From Temnopleurus reevesii (taxonomy: Eukaryota; Echinodermata; Echinoidea; Temnopleuroida; Temnopleuridae), in NCBI GenBank assembly GCA_036244855.1, contig BQKZ01000436.1, positions 100,575 to 164,574 of the forward strand: 64,000 nt of DNA, in the 5' to 3' direction. A program made the position numbers and the translations under genes. Positions within the stretch are counted from its first letter, which is position 1, and every line of letters starts with the position of its first letter. The notes beneath the pieces were generated by a model. That model saw only the letters and a program-made list of their open reading frames with translations, ran no database searches and was not told the DNA's origin. Shown in pieces: positions 12,771 through 24,650 of the stretch.

Positions 12771-13302
12771 NNNNNNNNNNNNNNNNNNNNNNNNNNNNNN
12801 NNNNNNNNNNNNNNNNNNNNNNNNNNNNNNNNNNNNNNNNNNNNNNNNNNNNNNNNNNNNNNNNNNNNNNNNNNNNNNNNNNNNNNNNNNNNNNNNNNNN
12901 NNNNNNNNNNNNNNNNNNNNNNNNNNNNNNNNNNNNNNNNNNNNNNNNNNNNNNNNNNNNNNNNNNNNNNNNNNNNNNNNNNNNNNNNNNNNNNNNNNNN
13001 NNNNNNNNNNNNNNNNNNNNNNNNNNNNNNNNNNNNNNNNNNNNNNNNNNNNNNNNNNNNNNNNNNNNNNNNNNNNNNNNNNNNNNNNNNNNNNNNNNNN
13101 NNNNNNNNNNNNNNNNNNNNNNNNNNNNNNNNNNNNNNNNNNNNNNNNNNNNNNNNNNNNNNNNNNNNNNNNNNNNNNNNNNNNNNNNNNNNNNNNNNNN
13201 NNNNNNNNNNNNNNNNNNNNNNNNNNNNNNNNNNNNNNNNNNNNNNNNNNNNNNNNNNNNNNNNNNNNNNNNNNNNNNNNNNNNNNNNNNNNNNNNNNNN
13301 NN
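12771..13302. other. Assembly gap (532 N)
   Basis: A 532-base run of N. The right edge opens directly into a GA-rich tract, suggesting that the missing sequence includes unresolved (GA)n repeat. All ORFs spanning the gap are artefacts. Confidence 0.98.
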
Positions 13303-13790
13303 GAGAGAGAGAGAGAGAGAGGGGTGGGAGGGAGGGAGAGAGAGAGACAATGGTCCAAGATATCTCCTCCAGAGAGGAATATGATCTAGGAGAGAGGGAT
13401 GGAGAGGGAGAAGGAGGGAGAGGGGGGGGGGAGTAGTAAGGGAGCATTGGATGCTATAAGAAAAAGGAAGAAGATCAAGATGGATGGATAGACAGGTAGA
13501 ATATTGTAAGGAAAAGGGAAGGGAGAGAGTGAAGGAAGGAGGGAGATACATGTAGGTAGGTTAACTAAACACTCTGGGAGGGCAGGGGGTCCTGGATATT
13601 ATCTCAAAGAAAAACATCTCGGAGAGGATGGGAGATGGAGGGAGGGAGAGGTGCAGAGGGGAGAGGGAAAGAGAAATCGACAGGTTGTGGGGAAGCATGG
13701 TGAGGGAGTGGGGAGGAAGAGAGGAAAGGAGATGGAGGGTGGGAAGAAAATGAGGAAGAGATAGAGGAGGAAGGATGCAAGCAAGTGAAG
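13303..13790. repeat. Purine-rich (GA/GGA) low-complexity tract
   Basis: A (GA)n run at the gap edge passes into GAGGG/GGAGA-rich purine sequence up to about 13790, including a G run near 13423-13433. The antisense Pro/Ser/Leu-rich frames are by-products of the composition. Confidence 0.85.
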
Positions 13791-14202
13791 AAAGAACTTG
13801 ATGCTTATATTTTTGGGGATGGCGGTCAATTTTTTGTGTCAGGACAAACATATTGAAATATTGATTTAACTTTTTTAACATTGTGAACGTGCACATCACC
13901 CCCGTTCACAGATTTTTATCTAAACCAGAGAAAATGTCACAGTCACAAAATACATTTATGCTGCTTCGATGTGCCATTACCGGGATTGTATTTAGATAAC
14001 AACGTCATCAAGAACTTATGTGGGAGTAGGTAGCGGAAGAAATTGTTTTTCTTTCTTCACATTTCGTTCGAGCTTTTGTGTCTCTCGTTGACGCTTTGAT
14101 TGATCCGTTGAGGGGGAGACGGGAGGTTCAAATGAGCTTGTTTTTCACAGGTCCTTACGCTAACTTTTCACACACTTGTCATTCGAACAGGCTTCTGTAT
14201 CG

Positions 14203-14215
14203 GTTGCCTAGCAAC
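14203..14215 (+). promoter_or_regulatory. Perfect RFX X-box (GTTGCC-T-AGCAAC)
   Basis: GTTGCCTAGCAAC matches the palindromic X-box consensus GTNRCC-N(0-3)-RGYAAC bound by RFX factors, which control ciliary genes in animals. It lies inside the presumed first intron, about 5.7 kb after the candidate first exon. An intronic enhancer role is inference; there is no nearby gene start to assign it to. Confidence 0.4.
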
Positions 14216-14526
14216 GCAACTCTACTCTGATCCCATTGTAATAACACAGCATGCTTTTTCTGACATATGGACAGGCAGAGGAACTTCAAATAGTAATTGC
14301 ATGCGGGATATCATGGCATTGTTCCTGTTTTCAGATTTCTTTTATAGTAATTGCATGAAAAAAATCTGCATCTGATTTGCAGTTAGGAAAGTAGAGTTTT
14401 TAATGGCCATTTTAATCGCTCAACTGCAGGAAGTATGGATTTCCTTTATCAAGCAATTGGAATGAGATAATAAAGTAGTTAAATATGTTTTAATGTCATT
14501 AAGCAAAAAACCCAATGCCACAGGTA

Positions 14527-14657
14527 AAGCCCCGGTCACATAGGACCCCGGAAGCAACACGATTCACCCGACTCATTGTTCTGAGGCAGTTACCTGTGAA
14601 TTAACAAAGAGTCAGGGTGAATCGTGTTGCTTCCGGGGTCCTATGTGACCGGGGCTG
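14527..14657 (+). mobile_element. Palindromic hairpin MITE (copy 1), TA target duplication
   Basis: A 131-base element flanked by TA on both sides. The left arm starts AAGCCCCGGTCACATAGGAC and its inverse closes the element, giving arms of about 47 bases that pair nearly perfectly. The short loop contains TTCTGAGGCAGTTACCTGTG, and its ends (TTGTT/AACAA) pair as well. A second copy about 94% identical lies at 61872-62003. No ORF. The ends and TA duplication fit a Tc1/mariner-type or related MITE, though the family is not identified. Confidence 0.85.
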
Positions 14658-15954
14658 TAGGTTATTTGTTGAGAATGAGTTATATTTATTGCATTTTGAT
14701 ACAAATTGTCAATTTGGCTTATATGTAAGGGAGACTGGGGTGACTGTGGCCCCGAGGTATTCATGGCCACTTTGTCTTTGCAGGCTTCTATATTCTTGGT
14801 ATCATTTTCAATTACTATTATGTTTAGTGTACAGCAAGTCCTGACTGTTACCCTTCTACTGTAATAGGACTGCTTCTAATGTATAAGTTTTTGCGTATTA
14901 TGACCATGACAAGTTAGGCCTGTAGTAGAAAAAAAAAAGGAAAGAAAAAATGTTACCCTGCATCTCAAAATCATCAAAAATTAAGGCATTGCTCACAGTG
15001 ATAGAGGAAGTTGGAATTTTTTTCCAGAAAAATTTTCATCGGGGGAGGAAGGACCTTTGATGTCACCATTTGAAAGACATAACTGGGGCTTGGACCTCAA
15101 ACCTTGTGGATAGTGTGTAATTACCTCATACTGGACATGCTGGAGTTGACTTTACAAGGATATGCCATAATGCCTAATCCAGAACATAATTCCTGGAATT
15201 GGAACATTTACCATTTTTAGGGGTGAAATCCGAACGAGATCCGATCGTATTCCAAGCATCTTTGGAGTCATCAACCGTAGGAGGTTGATAGAATTTAGAA
15301 ACCATGGTAGCAGTATTTATAATACTCAAAGGAGGGCAAACCCCGCACATGACAGAATGTTCCGTACGTGACATTCCGGCTCTGGGGAAAGCAGAGCATA
15401 ATTCATGTTCCAAATTCATTTCAAGTTGAAAGATAAGAACTGGTGTCATGATTTTGTTTTCGAATTTTGTTGACAGACGAGAGCAGCTGTTTTCAATTAA
15501 TTTTGAGACTTTACCACTCCTCAGCCCAACGCCTTATTCTCGGAGGTTGGTTGCTTCAGGATTGGCAAGTGCCACATCATACTTTCAATGGCGTCGACAC
15601 CCTTTGTTCTTAACCGCTTTGTGTTAAACGTAATGTCTGTTTTCTTGTAATGACAAGAGAAGGAATATTCACAAATTTGCCCAAAACTTAAAAAGAATGG
15701 TCAAAACTTTTTGATTTAATGCCAAATGAATTTGCAAGGAAATGTGAAAATGACAGAGTAAATGTTCAAAAACTAAGCTTTGTCAGGACTTAGAATATTA
15801 CACTTGCCCAATTTTAATCAATTCTAAACTGCATTGTTTAATTTCCCTTGTCCACTTATCTTCTTGTGTATTTCTTTTAAAATCTATCACTATGTTAACC
15901 ACTTATTTTACAAATTTAACTTATGTGCAAATACTTGACATTTGCTTTAACAAT

Positions 15955-16195
15955 GCTGAAATAAATCAGTCCTAGGGCCTGTAACATAAAAGATGTAATT
16001 AGACTTATGATGAACATTAATTGTAAGTCTATGGCAAAACTTGTACCATAGGAATAGAGATATGATTTATATTCAATTAGTTGTATGGTGAAATAAATCA
16101 GTGCAGGGACCTGGAACATAAAAGATGCAGAGTAGACTTATGATGAATATATATCGTAAGTCTATGGCAAAACTTAGTCAGAGAGATATGATTGA
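15955..16195. repeat. Tandem duplication, period about 132 bp
   Basis: Two copies of a unit containing GAAATAAATCAGT, GGGxCCTGxAACATAAAAGAT, TAGACTTATGATGAA and GTAAGTCTATGGCAAAACTT, starting near 15957 and 16090. A shorter motif, AGAGATATGATT, is repeated further to about 16238. No coding content. Confidence 0.75.
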
Positions 16196-16851
16196 TAAAG
16201 TCATAGAGATATGATTAATATTCAATGAATCATATCTCTTTTATAATACAGGCTTCAGTTGTGAGTACTGGATAGTCACCAAGAGTTGCATGAAGCGGTA
16301 TGACAAGCCCTCAACTCTGAACAACTCGTCGCAATTTGCCGTAAAATAGCCTCGGCGAATATTAGAAGTAGCCTATCAAAGTACAAGATGCTGTAGGCAG
16401 AGTTTACAGACGAACATGTGAAATAGCAAGATGGGGGGAGCGGTCTGTCTGAGAGTAGGAGGGCGGATCTTGCACTTTCTCTGATGCATTCCAAATTGAA
16501 TGGACCTTGCCCGACATTGCAGCTGATCACTCGTAATAGCATGATTAGATACAAGATGTGAGGAGCGAAACTAAGGGGGCGGGAGAATCTAGAGCAGTTT
16601 ATTGCTTCATTGAAATCATTTAAGAAAGACTGGCTACGTATTGTTGATCACCACAATTCAGTAGCGTTCTCCACCTCTTTCTACTTTACTTTTTTACTCG
16701 TATTTTTTAGAGGGAGGGGTAATTTGGTAAAGTGTAAATGGAAACATTGAGAATAGGCAATTCAACAATATTAGACATTCATTGAATCTGATTTTCATGT
16801 AGTAAATCAGATGAATTACCTATTGGTTGTAGCTATTTGGTGTGTAGACTA

Positions 16852-16899
16852 GGGGGATGTTGCTCAAAATCAACTGCAAATCAACTGCAACTTTGGAAA
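16852..16899 (+). mobile_element. MITE end fragment (family GGGGGTGTTGCTCAAAA)
   Basis: About 48 bases match the left end of the complete element at 41700-41848: GGGGGATGTTGCTCAAAA followed by the doubled subterminal motif ATCAACTGCAA. No matching right end is seen, so it is a truncated copy. Confidence 0.65.
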
Positions 16900-16914
16900 G
16901 TTGGTGATGTCTAT

Positions 16915-17100
16915 CTTGCCCTCTTTCTCTTCCTCTTTCTCTCTATGTATCTCTCTTATCCATTTTGTCTATTTTCTTCATCTCCATGTCTCTCCTCCTC
17001 CAACTCTCTTCCATTCTCCCTCCCTTCTCTTCCCAAATGTCTCTTTCTCCATCTCCATCTTTCGTCTTTCGCTCCTCATTTTTTCTCACCCTCTCCTCGA
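16915..17100. repeat. Pyrimidine-rich low-complexity tract
   Basis: C/T-rich sequence (CTCTTTCTCTTCCTC and similar) with interspersed CATCTCCATCT motifs. The overlapping Ser/Leu-rich frames in two registers follow from composition. Confidence 0.7.
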
Positions 17101-17807
17101 AGGGGTGCAATCTGATAATCTCTGTGTAAACACTGTGTCTGGCCTCTGTTTTGTTTTCCTTCTCTTTGTTCTCTCGTTCTATTCTCCGGCAATCTCCATT
17201 GTGTCCGCAGAAATAGGGTAATAACTACCACTACCAACGGCTGTATTAAGCACTTGTATGGCACTTAACATTTTCCCCAATTGCAAGAAAGGGATAGGCT
17301 TATCTGGGCGTGAAGAGTAATGTGTTTGAACCAGAATCATAAATCATCAAATTTTCTTCTTTTTCCTCATTTTTTGTTAGATATTTTACCTAATTCTTTG
17401 TAAATACGTGCTTTGTGGTACCCATTAAATAGGATTATTATAATCTTACCCCACTTTCCATATTCTGTGACCTATCTGTGAATTGCTTTATCTCCAAATG
17501 AGGGAAATTACCCCATCTATCGATCATTGTTACATTTGTTTACAAACAGAAGACCATGGAAGAGGGCATAAGAAGTTTATTGCTATTTTTAGTTTGAAAA
17601 CATGGGAATGAAAGTATTGCATTATACATTTCATCAGTTTGTCATATTTAAGAAACAAATGTGCTAACGGTACTAGTTAAAATTTGATTTAGGCCTATTG
17701 TGTTACTATAGTTGGTAAAAAAAAATTGCTTTTTATTATGCACCTGAACAAATACCTGATCTAAGTGCCTATGTGCTGCTAGGTTATAGTACTTGTTATA
17801 TACCTAT

Positions 17808-18060
17808 AAATTGTGTACTGATCATTATCTGTGATTCTAATGTACCATTTGGATAAAGCATTTAATACTTACCAGCTTTTTACTGTTCGGTTGTATGGTA
17901 TTAATGCACAATTGGGATATAGCTTTTAATATTTACCCACTATTCTTCTGATCATTGTGTGGGTCCCACACGCCACTGGGGTATAGCATTTAATATTTAC
18001 CTTATTGTGTACAAATCATTTTCTGTGGTACTAATGTGCAACTGGGATATAGTTAATTCT
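17808..18060. repeat. Short tandem array, about 4 units of 60-70 bp
   Basis: Diverged units share TGATCATT-T-TGTG, a TAATGxxCxAxTGGGATATAG core and TTTAATATTTACC. Starts are near 17818, 17885, 17949 and 18008. Degenerate minisatellite-like array without coding potential. Confidence 0.65.
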
Positions 18061-19189
18061 ATTCACCTGATAGAGGGAACATGGATTGTGAATTGCACTT
18101 GAGATCAAAGGTCGTTTGGCTTCATCCTCTGCAATAGCAAGGGAATGTTTGCTCTGCGTCTCAAGCTCTGGAGCACTAGAGGGGAGCGTATGTTTGTTCC
18201 CCATTTTCGGGACAGTTCTGGTTCCTTGCACCACCTTTTTAATCATTAGTCTGCGTATTCAAACAGTTTTCAGGCGTCATTTCATGATGCGATTGTAGTA
18301 TTGTAAGTGAACTTGATACAGAATCATGGTTATGCCCAACCCAACCCAACCCTATCCCACCCACGCCCCTAATTGAATGATATTTGAAAAAATGTATTAT
18401 TTTCTCAGTAATATCACTCGAAAGTCTGCAGCTACTAAATGTGGTCCTTGCACAATCAGGACTGGAGAAAGCATAAAAGAGAAATCTTATTTTGATACTG
18501 CTTTTATTTGAATGCCAAATAGACGCCTTCCACACGATATTCATTTTCAGAGTTGTACTAAAGTAAACTATTCCGAACTACTACTACCCCAACTCCGAAC
18601 TATTTCTACCCCACCCATCAGCGATGCCATACTACACCAAACCTACCCATACCACACCCCCTTGCCACACCTAGGCATTGGAACAGGTATTTAAGTTTCC
18701 TTGAAAGATCGCACAAGGGTCTGGATTAAATAGACTAGACCTCTGGGCAAATGGTTCCCAGCATACATGAATGATCTTGGATATGTGAACAGTGTGTCCA
18801 CATTGTGCATGCTCCACGCCACCACCACCACCACCACCAGTCTACTGAGAAACCAGTCGACCAACCAGGTAGGCTTACATACATGCTGTCATCAAGCCAT
18901 TCACATCACACAGTCCATTATTAGCTCAGACTCGATGCAGACGACGGACAGAGAGACGAATGTTACTTTACTCTATTCTCATTGTCAAACATACATGTGG
19001 CACGTTTGCTCCATCTCTCTGCCTCTCTCTCCCATCACGCCTGGTAGCGCCAATCTGCAGTGAATCGGAACAGAAAACAAAAACCTATGCAAGCAGAATT
19101 ATTGAATATCTCCCTCTCTCTCCCTCTCTATCCGTGACTCCCACCGTCTGGCTCGATCATTTGTGTGTGTATGCTTTTTGATGAGGACA

Positions 19190-19590
19190 TCGACTGAACA
19201 CCTTTGAGGAAGTGGCATTCGATTTTTGCTATCTCTGACGGACGCAGCCTTCACGTGGTGATTGGGTTTTACCTGTGTGCACTGTTAGCGTTGCATTCTT
19301 TGTGCATGAAATAGACTACGTGAACGACCATTTTCCCGGAAAGCGCATGGTTTCAAACCGCTTCAACATACCATCATTGTATCTAATCATCTAAACTGTC
19401 TGCAAGATGAGAATCGACGAACACTGGTCTAACTGACAAAGCCCCTTCTCTTGTAGGATTCGATTACCGCGTGATTTGTATGTTTCCACGCCGGAACTGA
19501 CGAGAGTCGTGAGATTACATGTAAGAGAGAAAAAGCTTCATCGAGGAAGATCACCCCCTATGAATCGTGATTCGCCCCCATGCAGGTAAT
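19190..19590 (+). other. GC-richer patch with a possible untranslated exon (19463-19586)
   Basis: This patch is less AT-rich than its surroundings and is followed by a plausible donor (CCATGCAG/GTAATG, near 19586). A plausible acceptor (CCCCTTCTCTTGTAG) ends near 19458-19462. The interval lacks an extended coding frame. It might be a 5' leader exon of the muscleblind gene, but this rests on composition and two splice-like motifs only. Confidence 0.2.
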
Positions 19591-21120
19591 GTAGTAGGAC
19601 TACTCTAAACACTCATCATAAAGCAATAAAGTGCTGTGTAAATGCTACATCGGTGTATTTGCTTATATGCCCTTACCGTTTCTCGTTGCTCGTCTGTGCC
19701 TTATATTGAGGCAGTTATAGGTCAAAGGGTAGATGTATTATCCCAATCTAAATGCATTTTGGAAGCCAATCTTTACTTGAATTAAAACTCCCACGAATGT
19801 GATATCAGATAGCATTATTCATAATGGATTGGAATCGTATTGGAATTATTTTGTAGTATATTTGTTATGTTTGTGAGACAAGCAAATAAATGTCCACTTA
19901 TGTGCACTGATGTACAATACATAAAAATGCATTTCTCTTAGGAAATTTGTCAAAGTCATAACACTGAAAATATTAAGTGATATGAAAATGTGAGTTTTCC
20001 ATTGGGCTATTCTTCTCTCATTTGCAGAATTTTATTTTTAGATATTGTAATCTCAACCATTTGCTGATGATCCATGACTTAGTGTCTTTTTTTTAATGAA
20101 ATATCATTTTACATTGTTGCAATTTTCTGTTGTTCCATCCAGAATCACTGAGGGCCTAAACCATAGTTTTTCTTTAGATGCAAGTCATAATCATGCACAT
20201 GCAAACATCTCAAATGAAATTGTTGCTTCGATAAAACATAAAATAAGGACAAATACAAGGGAATATATCTTTCATTTCAATTGTTGGTTAACAAGATTTG
20301 TGCATGAAGTTTTGGAAGCAATTAACCGAAATCATTTCAGAGAAATTGTTTCTCATTACCATGCATTTTGCAGACTATTACCAAGAATAACAAAACCAGA
20401 TGTATGGTAAATCAATCCGTATATTTTATTCTGCACATATTTAATTCCCTCCCATTTTAATAACGATTTTTTTCACTATCCAATTAATTTATGAAGGAGA
20501 CATATTACTTGACACTGGAAAACAATGAATCGTGAAGCTACCATTGCTGTTCCAAGGCCGGGAGAAATTAATTAGCCCGGAGATGGAAACGGAAAATTTG
20601 GAGGTCTAAACCTTGTGCGAATTATGTATGTTCAAAATGCATATCGAGTGTGAGGCCCAGTATGCATGAGTTAGGCTCTGAAACAATAGTTGTTTGAGTG
20701 CCCTCGAATGCCATTTTTTTTTAAAATAGCGTCAGTTGGTTGGAAGAAGCTCTTTTGGTATTATTTCTTTATTTTTTTAGGAACAAATTTCATGTGACAA
20801 ATGAGACTAAGAAAATTTACAAGTGAGTGAAAAGTCAAAGAACATCTGAATATGTCTTTTTAGGGACGCATTTCAAATGATTTTTTTTACTGATTTTATT
20901 GTGATTTTCTTTAATTTTAGTAGTGAAATTGTAATTGAATGATTGTATTGCCATGCCTCATTCTGATATTAAAGCACATTGATCCCACCGCTGCCACCAG
21001 TTTTACCCATTGACTGCTGAATTCTGTAATTCCCACAGACATTGTGCTGGGACTATCCAGTTTGTGTAGTCCTTGGCTTAAGAAGGAGCCCCATCAAATT
21101 CTTTAACTGTTATAGTATGA

Positions 21121-21222
21121 CAGCAAAGAGTTCTATGGAACTCAGTCCCAAATTACCTGAGAAATATTGACGATTTAGTTAAGTATAAGGCTATGCTTAA
21201 GAAGTATTTATTTAACAAATAA
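21121..21222 (+). pseudogene. 3' end of a non-LTR retrotransposon ORF (reverse transcriptase C-terminus), truncated
   Basis: In one frame, a stop at 21118 is followed by about 33 codons ending at TAA (21220-21222). They read QQRVLWNSVPNYLRNIDDLV... then KYKAMLKKYLFNK. The pattern LWNxLPxxLRxxxxxxxFKxxLKxYL is typical of the last residues of LINE-type (CR1/RTE/Jockey-like) ORF2 proteins. The polymerase domain is missing, so this is a 5'-truncated, inactive copy. It is followed by a short 3' UTR and a (TTA)n tail at about 21390-21408, ending with GCGCCATAAAAGAACTGAATATT-type sequence. The clade cannot be named from so short a piece. Confidence 0.65.
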
Positions 21223-21410
21223 TTTGCGTGTACATGAATCCAATGCACAATATCAGATGTACTTTGTTTTCTTGCTTTTTAAAGCAGATCTATATTCTCC
21301 ACTCTCCATTCTGTTATTTCTTTTTCTGTTCTGTAAGCGCATAGAGACATGCTATGGCTATGTGTTATGCGCCATAAAAGAACTGAATATTATTATTATT
21401 ATTATTAAAA
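21223..21410 (+). mobile_element. LINE 3' UTR and (TTA)n tail
   Basis: Continues from the ORF remnant. It ends with AAGCGCATAGAGACATGCTATG, TTATGCGCCATAAAAGAA and then six or seven ATT/TTA units. The tail resembles that of the SINEs in this window (GCGCTATATAAAAGCC then (TTA)n), suggesting shared retrotransposition machinery. Confidence 0.6.
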
Positions 21411-21786
21411 CACATATGTTTTGATGCATGCATAATGAGCAATCAGTATGATTTCAAGTGATCTTCTACCAGTTTACTGCCAATTTACTTGTTAAAATGA
21501 TTTACGGTTGTGTGTTAACCAAATTGTTAGTTATGACAAACCCACTCCCTTTGAATTAAAACTGAACACTCACGAGTGCAATATTATCCCTCGCATTTCA
21601 TTTCCTCATATGATATATAGTTGCTTCCTTGTTATTTTTTATGAAAATGAGCCTTTTTAGTCATATTTTATTGCAGTTGTTTCCTTCTTGGTGTTTGCCA
21701 TAAATATCCTGCTATCCCAGCGGATTTTGTTTTTTAATCTGTTAGATAATAGCTTTCAATATTTTTTCTAAGAAGTTTGTAAGTTG

Positions 21787-22081
21787 TGGAGGTGTCGTGG
21801 TCATGTGGTTTACGTCCTTGGACTTCAATCACAGGGTCCCTGGTTCAATGCCCATCCACACTATTTTCCTTTGGCAAGAAATTTATCCACATTGGCCACT
21901 CTCACCTAGTTGCTTTTTGGGTACTGGTAGGAAACAACGGTCTTGTGGTTGGTTTAGGAGTGCGCGCCCAACAGGTGACTTGCCATGAATCCAATGACCT
22001 GGTAAAAATGATATGAAGTGATTTGGTCAGTTTCAATAGGAACTGGTATAGCGCTATATAGATAATATATATCATTATTAT
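21787..22081 (+). mobile_element. tRNA-derived SINE (copy 1, diverged)
   Basis: The head carries an A-box-like TGGTCATGTGG (21798-21808) and a B-box GGTTCAATGCC (21842-21852) that fits GGTTCRANNCC. The body (GGCAAGAAATTTATCCACATT, GGGTACTGGTAGGAA) matches the SINE at 30686-30982. The tail has GGTATAGCGCTATATAGAT and ends in ATTATTAT. Overlapping open frames here are incidental. Confidence 0.8.
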
Positions 22082-22702
22082 CTCTTCCATCACCATTTTG
22101 ATATGATTTTCACCAATACCACCATGATGACTCTGGGTATTAACCTAAAAAGGCAATCATTACATGTATATTACATGGATATTTACAAAATTGTATATTA
22201 CTTACATATTACATGAAAATTACATTAATTTTACATTGTATAAAAATTCAATGAGTTTCACAAGAATATTTCATGAATAATTGCTCATGAATATGAGTTA
22301 AAAAAGTCCTGCTATCAATTCACAGATATATCTCATATACTTTTGCAAGTTTGCATTGTATTGCTCTTTTCTCTGTACCAAATATTCTTTTGAACTTTGA
22401 AATAATTTTATTCTTTAAATATGTTATGTCAACATCTCCAGTAGAAGTAAAATTATCATAAACTGATAGTATTAGTAGATTTTTATGGGCCAAGGTATCT
22501 ATCTTCCTGATCTTACATTTACAACTGTTGGTTTCCTCTCTAATAATTTTTGAATTCATATTTATTTATTTTTGTTTGATTAACTATTTTTATCTTTGTA
22601 TTCTAAATTATGAGATTGAAATGTCACAAAAGATACATGTCTGCCCAAAGGAAATTGTACAGAAGGCTTTTGGTTGATATTTTAATTCACCATCCACCTT
22701 TA

Positions 22703-22881
22703 AGGCCCCAGCACACCAAACATGGCATGGCATCACGGCACGGTTTTTACGCGCTAGCTCCCCTGTGATTGGCCAATTGTTGTACATCCTTTGCGCGGAG
22801 GAGCGCGCTGGCCAATACCAACCAAGATAGCGCGTAAATACCGTGCCGTGATGCTGTGCCGTGTTTGGTGTGCCCGGGCCT
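22703..22881. mobile_element. Palindromic MITE with TTA target duplication
   Basis: A 179-base element flanked by TTA on both sides (22700-22702 and 22882-22884). Terminal inverted repeats of about 54 bases start AGGCCCCAGCACACCAAACA on the left and differ at about six positions from the inverse of the right. The middle also contains inverted ATTGGCCAAT-type sequence. The 3-bp TTA duplication and GC-rich fold-back structure fit PIF/Harbinger-type MITEs; the assignment is inferred from the target site only. Confidence 0.8.
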
Positions 22882-24484
22882 TTAAAGTGAGTTCTTATTA
22901 ATCTTGTCTGCTATTCATTCCCGCACCTTCTGCCACCCGCCTACAATACAAGTCACAATTATTTATACCTGTTATCACTATAAAAACTTAAAACAATGAA
23001 TATGACCCAGTGATTCTACTATGATCCCAATGTTATCGGCTTTATAGTGATGACATGTAAGCAAAATATTTTGACCTGCACTGTATCTCGTTAAAATGCA
23101 AATCTTAAGATTTCAAGTAAAAATGTGATGATAACACGATATAATCTATTTCCGTAAAATTACTCAAATGCCAATTCAACGCTCCTTTGTAATAGTGTTC
23201 AATTAGGAACTGGCTTGAGATTGTTGTGTCTGCACATGAATACAGATCTATTGTTCCGAGACCTAAACACCCACTTTATATTTTACGAAAATACTTTATA
23301 TCGTGTTAGATCTATAATTCTTATGTCAATGATCATTCTAAGTCATTATTTACCGCCAAATCCAGCCTAACGTTTAAGCAAAGTTTATTGCAAATTACTA
23401 CTGGGAAAATGGGCTTAATTCTGAGCATGTCATTGGGTGATGTCAAGTTGATCATTTTATATGCTACAAAGTCCAACCTGAACATTCGTATTCACAAATG
23501 CAGATTAGCGTGGCTTTTCTATTAAAACACATTTCCAAAGCGGAATCATTTTTTCATTGTTACAGGCACCTTGTGCAAAGCTTGATTGAGCTTTAATAGC
23601 AAAATCTAGGAAATAAAAAAAAGCATATTTGAATGGTGTTCTTTGAAGCACGACGGAAAAGCATAATGAATTTTCAGGGTTAGGTCTGATGCATAGACAG
23701 AACATTTGGAGGAGTGGTGACAAATGTAAGGGAGCGTTATTAAAATGATAGAGATATTTTTTCATTATGGTTATCATCCATTGATTGGTATCATTTGTAA
23801 GTGAATCATGGGATGGGTTTGGTATGCATCGACTTGACGTACGCTTTTGCGGAACCCAAAGATGATTGTTCTGAAGGCAACAATGATATATTATTTGCAA
23901 GAGCCAGCCTAACCCTAGACATACTTTCTATTTCTTTCATGAGATTCGATTCAATTCTCACCAACAACAATAGGCGATATCAAACAATATCTCACAACAA
24001 TGTCAATATCAAACAATATATCCCAACACCGTTGATATCGATCTGTTAAGTTTGGGAAGTGACTTCTGGTTTGGGAAGCTTACGCATTGTTACATCTAAC
24101 ACTTCAGTAAATTGCTGATTTTACTTCTTTAAACATCATCAAATATATCATCAATGATTTTACGAACCGACCTACTAGCAAGGGGTGGTTGCATGAATCA
24201 GTCGTATCAATTGAATGGAAATACACATATGTAGTTGCTATTGAAATAACATGAATTTAAGTGGTATGTCATTGTACTTTATGCGATATCGAGGGTTTCT
24301 ATGTGTTCAAACAGCGGCCCGGTAGTTATAGGCCGGATCGTAAAAACGCTGATGATATTTGGTACTACATCAAAGAAAATTGTATACAGTAATGATAGTT
24401 AAGATCAGGAAATTTCTAAAATAAATGTTTAAAGTTAAAAAAGTATGAAAAAAAGCCTGCAGACAATTTTGGGACAATCTAGTT

Positions 24485-24650
24485 ATGCCTTTAAGCTACT
24501 CCCAAATTTGTAGACTGACATTAATGTACCTTTTTCAACTTTGTGGATGATAAGTTTAGTTATCATATGATGCCTTTAAGCAATTCTCAAATTTGTAGAC
24601 TTACATTAATGTACCTTTTTCAACTTTGTGGATGATTAGTTTAGGGATGA
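24485..24650. repeat. Tandem duplication, period 85 bp
   Basis: Two units start ATGCCTTTAAG at 24485 and 24570. Both contain CAAATTTGTAGACT and ATTAATGTACCTTTTTCAAC, then TTTGTGGATGAT. Only a few differences, so relatively recent. Confidence 0.85.

Noticed and set aside
12637..13551. Frames of 200-300 codons across 12.6-13.5 kb on both strands
   Set aside because: They consist mostly of N from the 532-base gap.
20096..20410. 104-codon frame starting MKYHFTLLQFS
   Set aside because: Complete from ATG to stop and not low-complexity, but it has no resemblance to a known family and no splice context, and this length is expected by chance in 64 kb. Kept only as a note.
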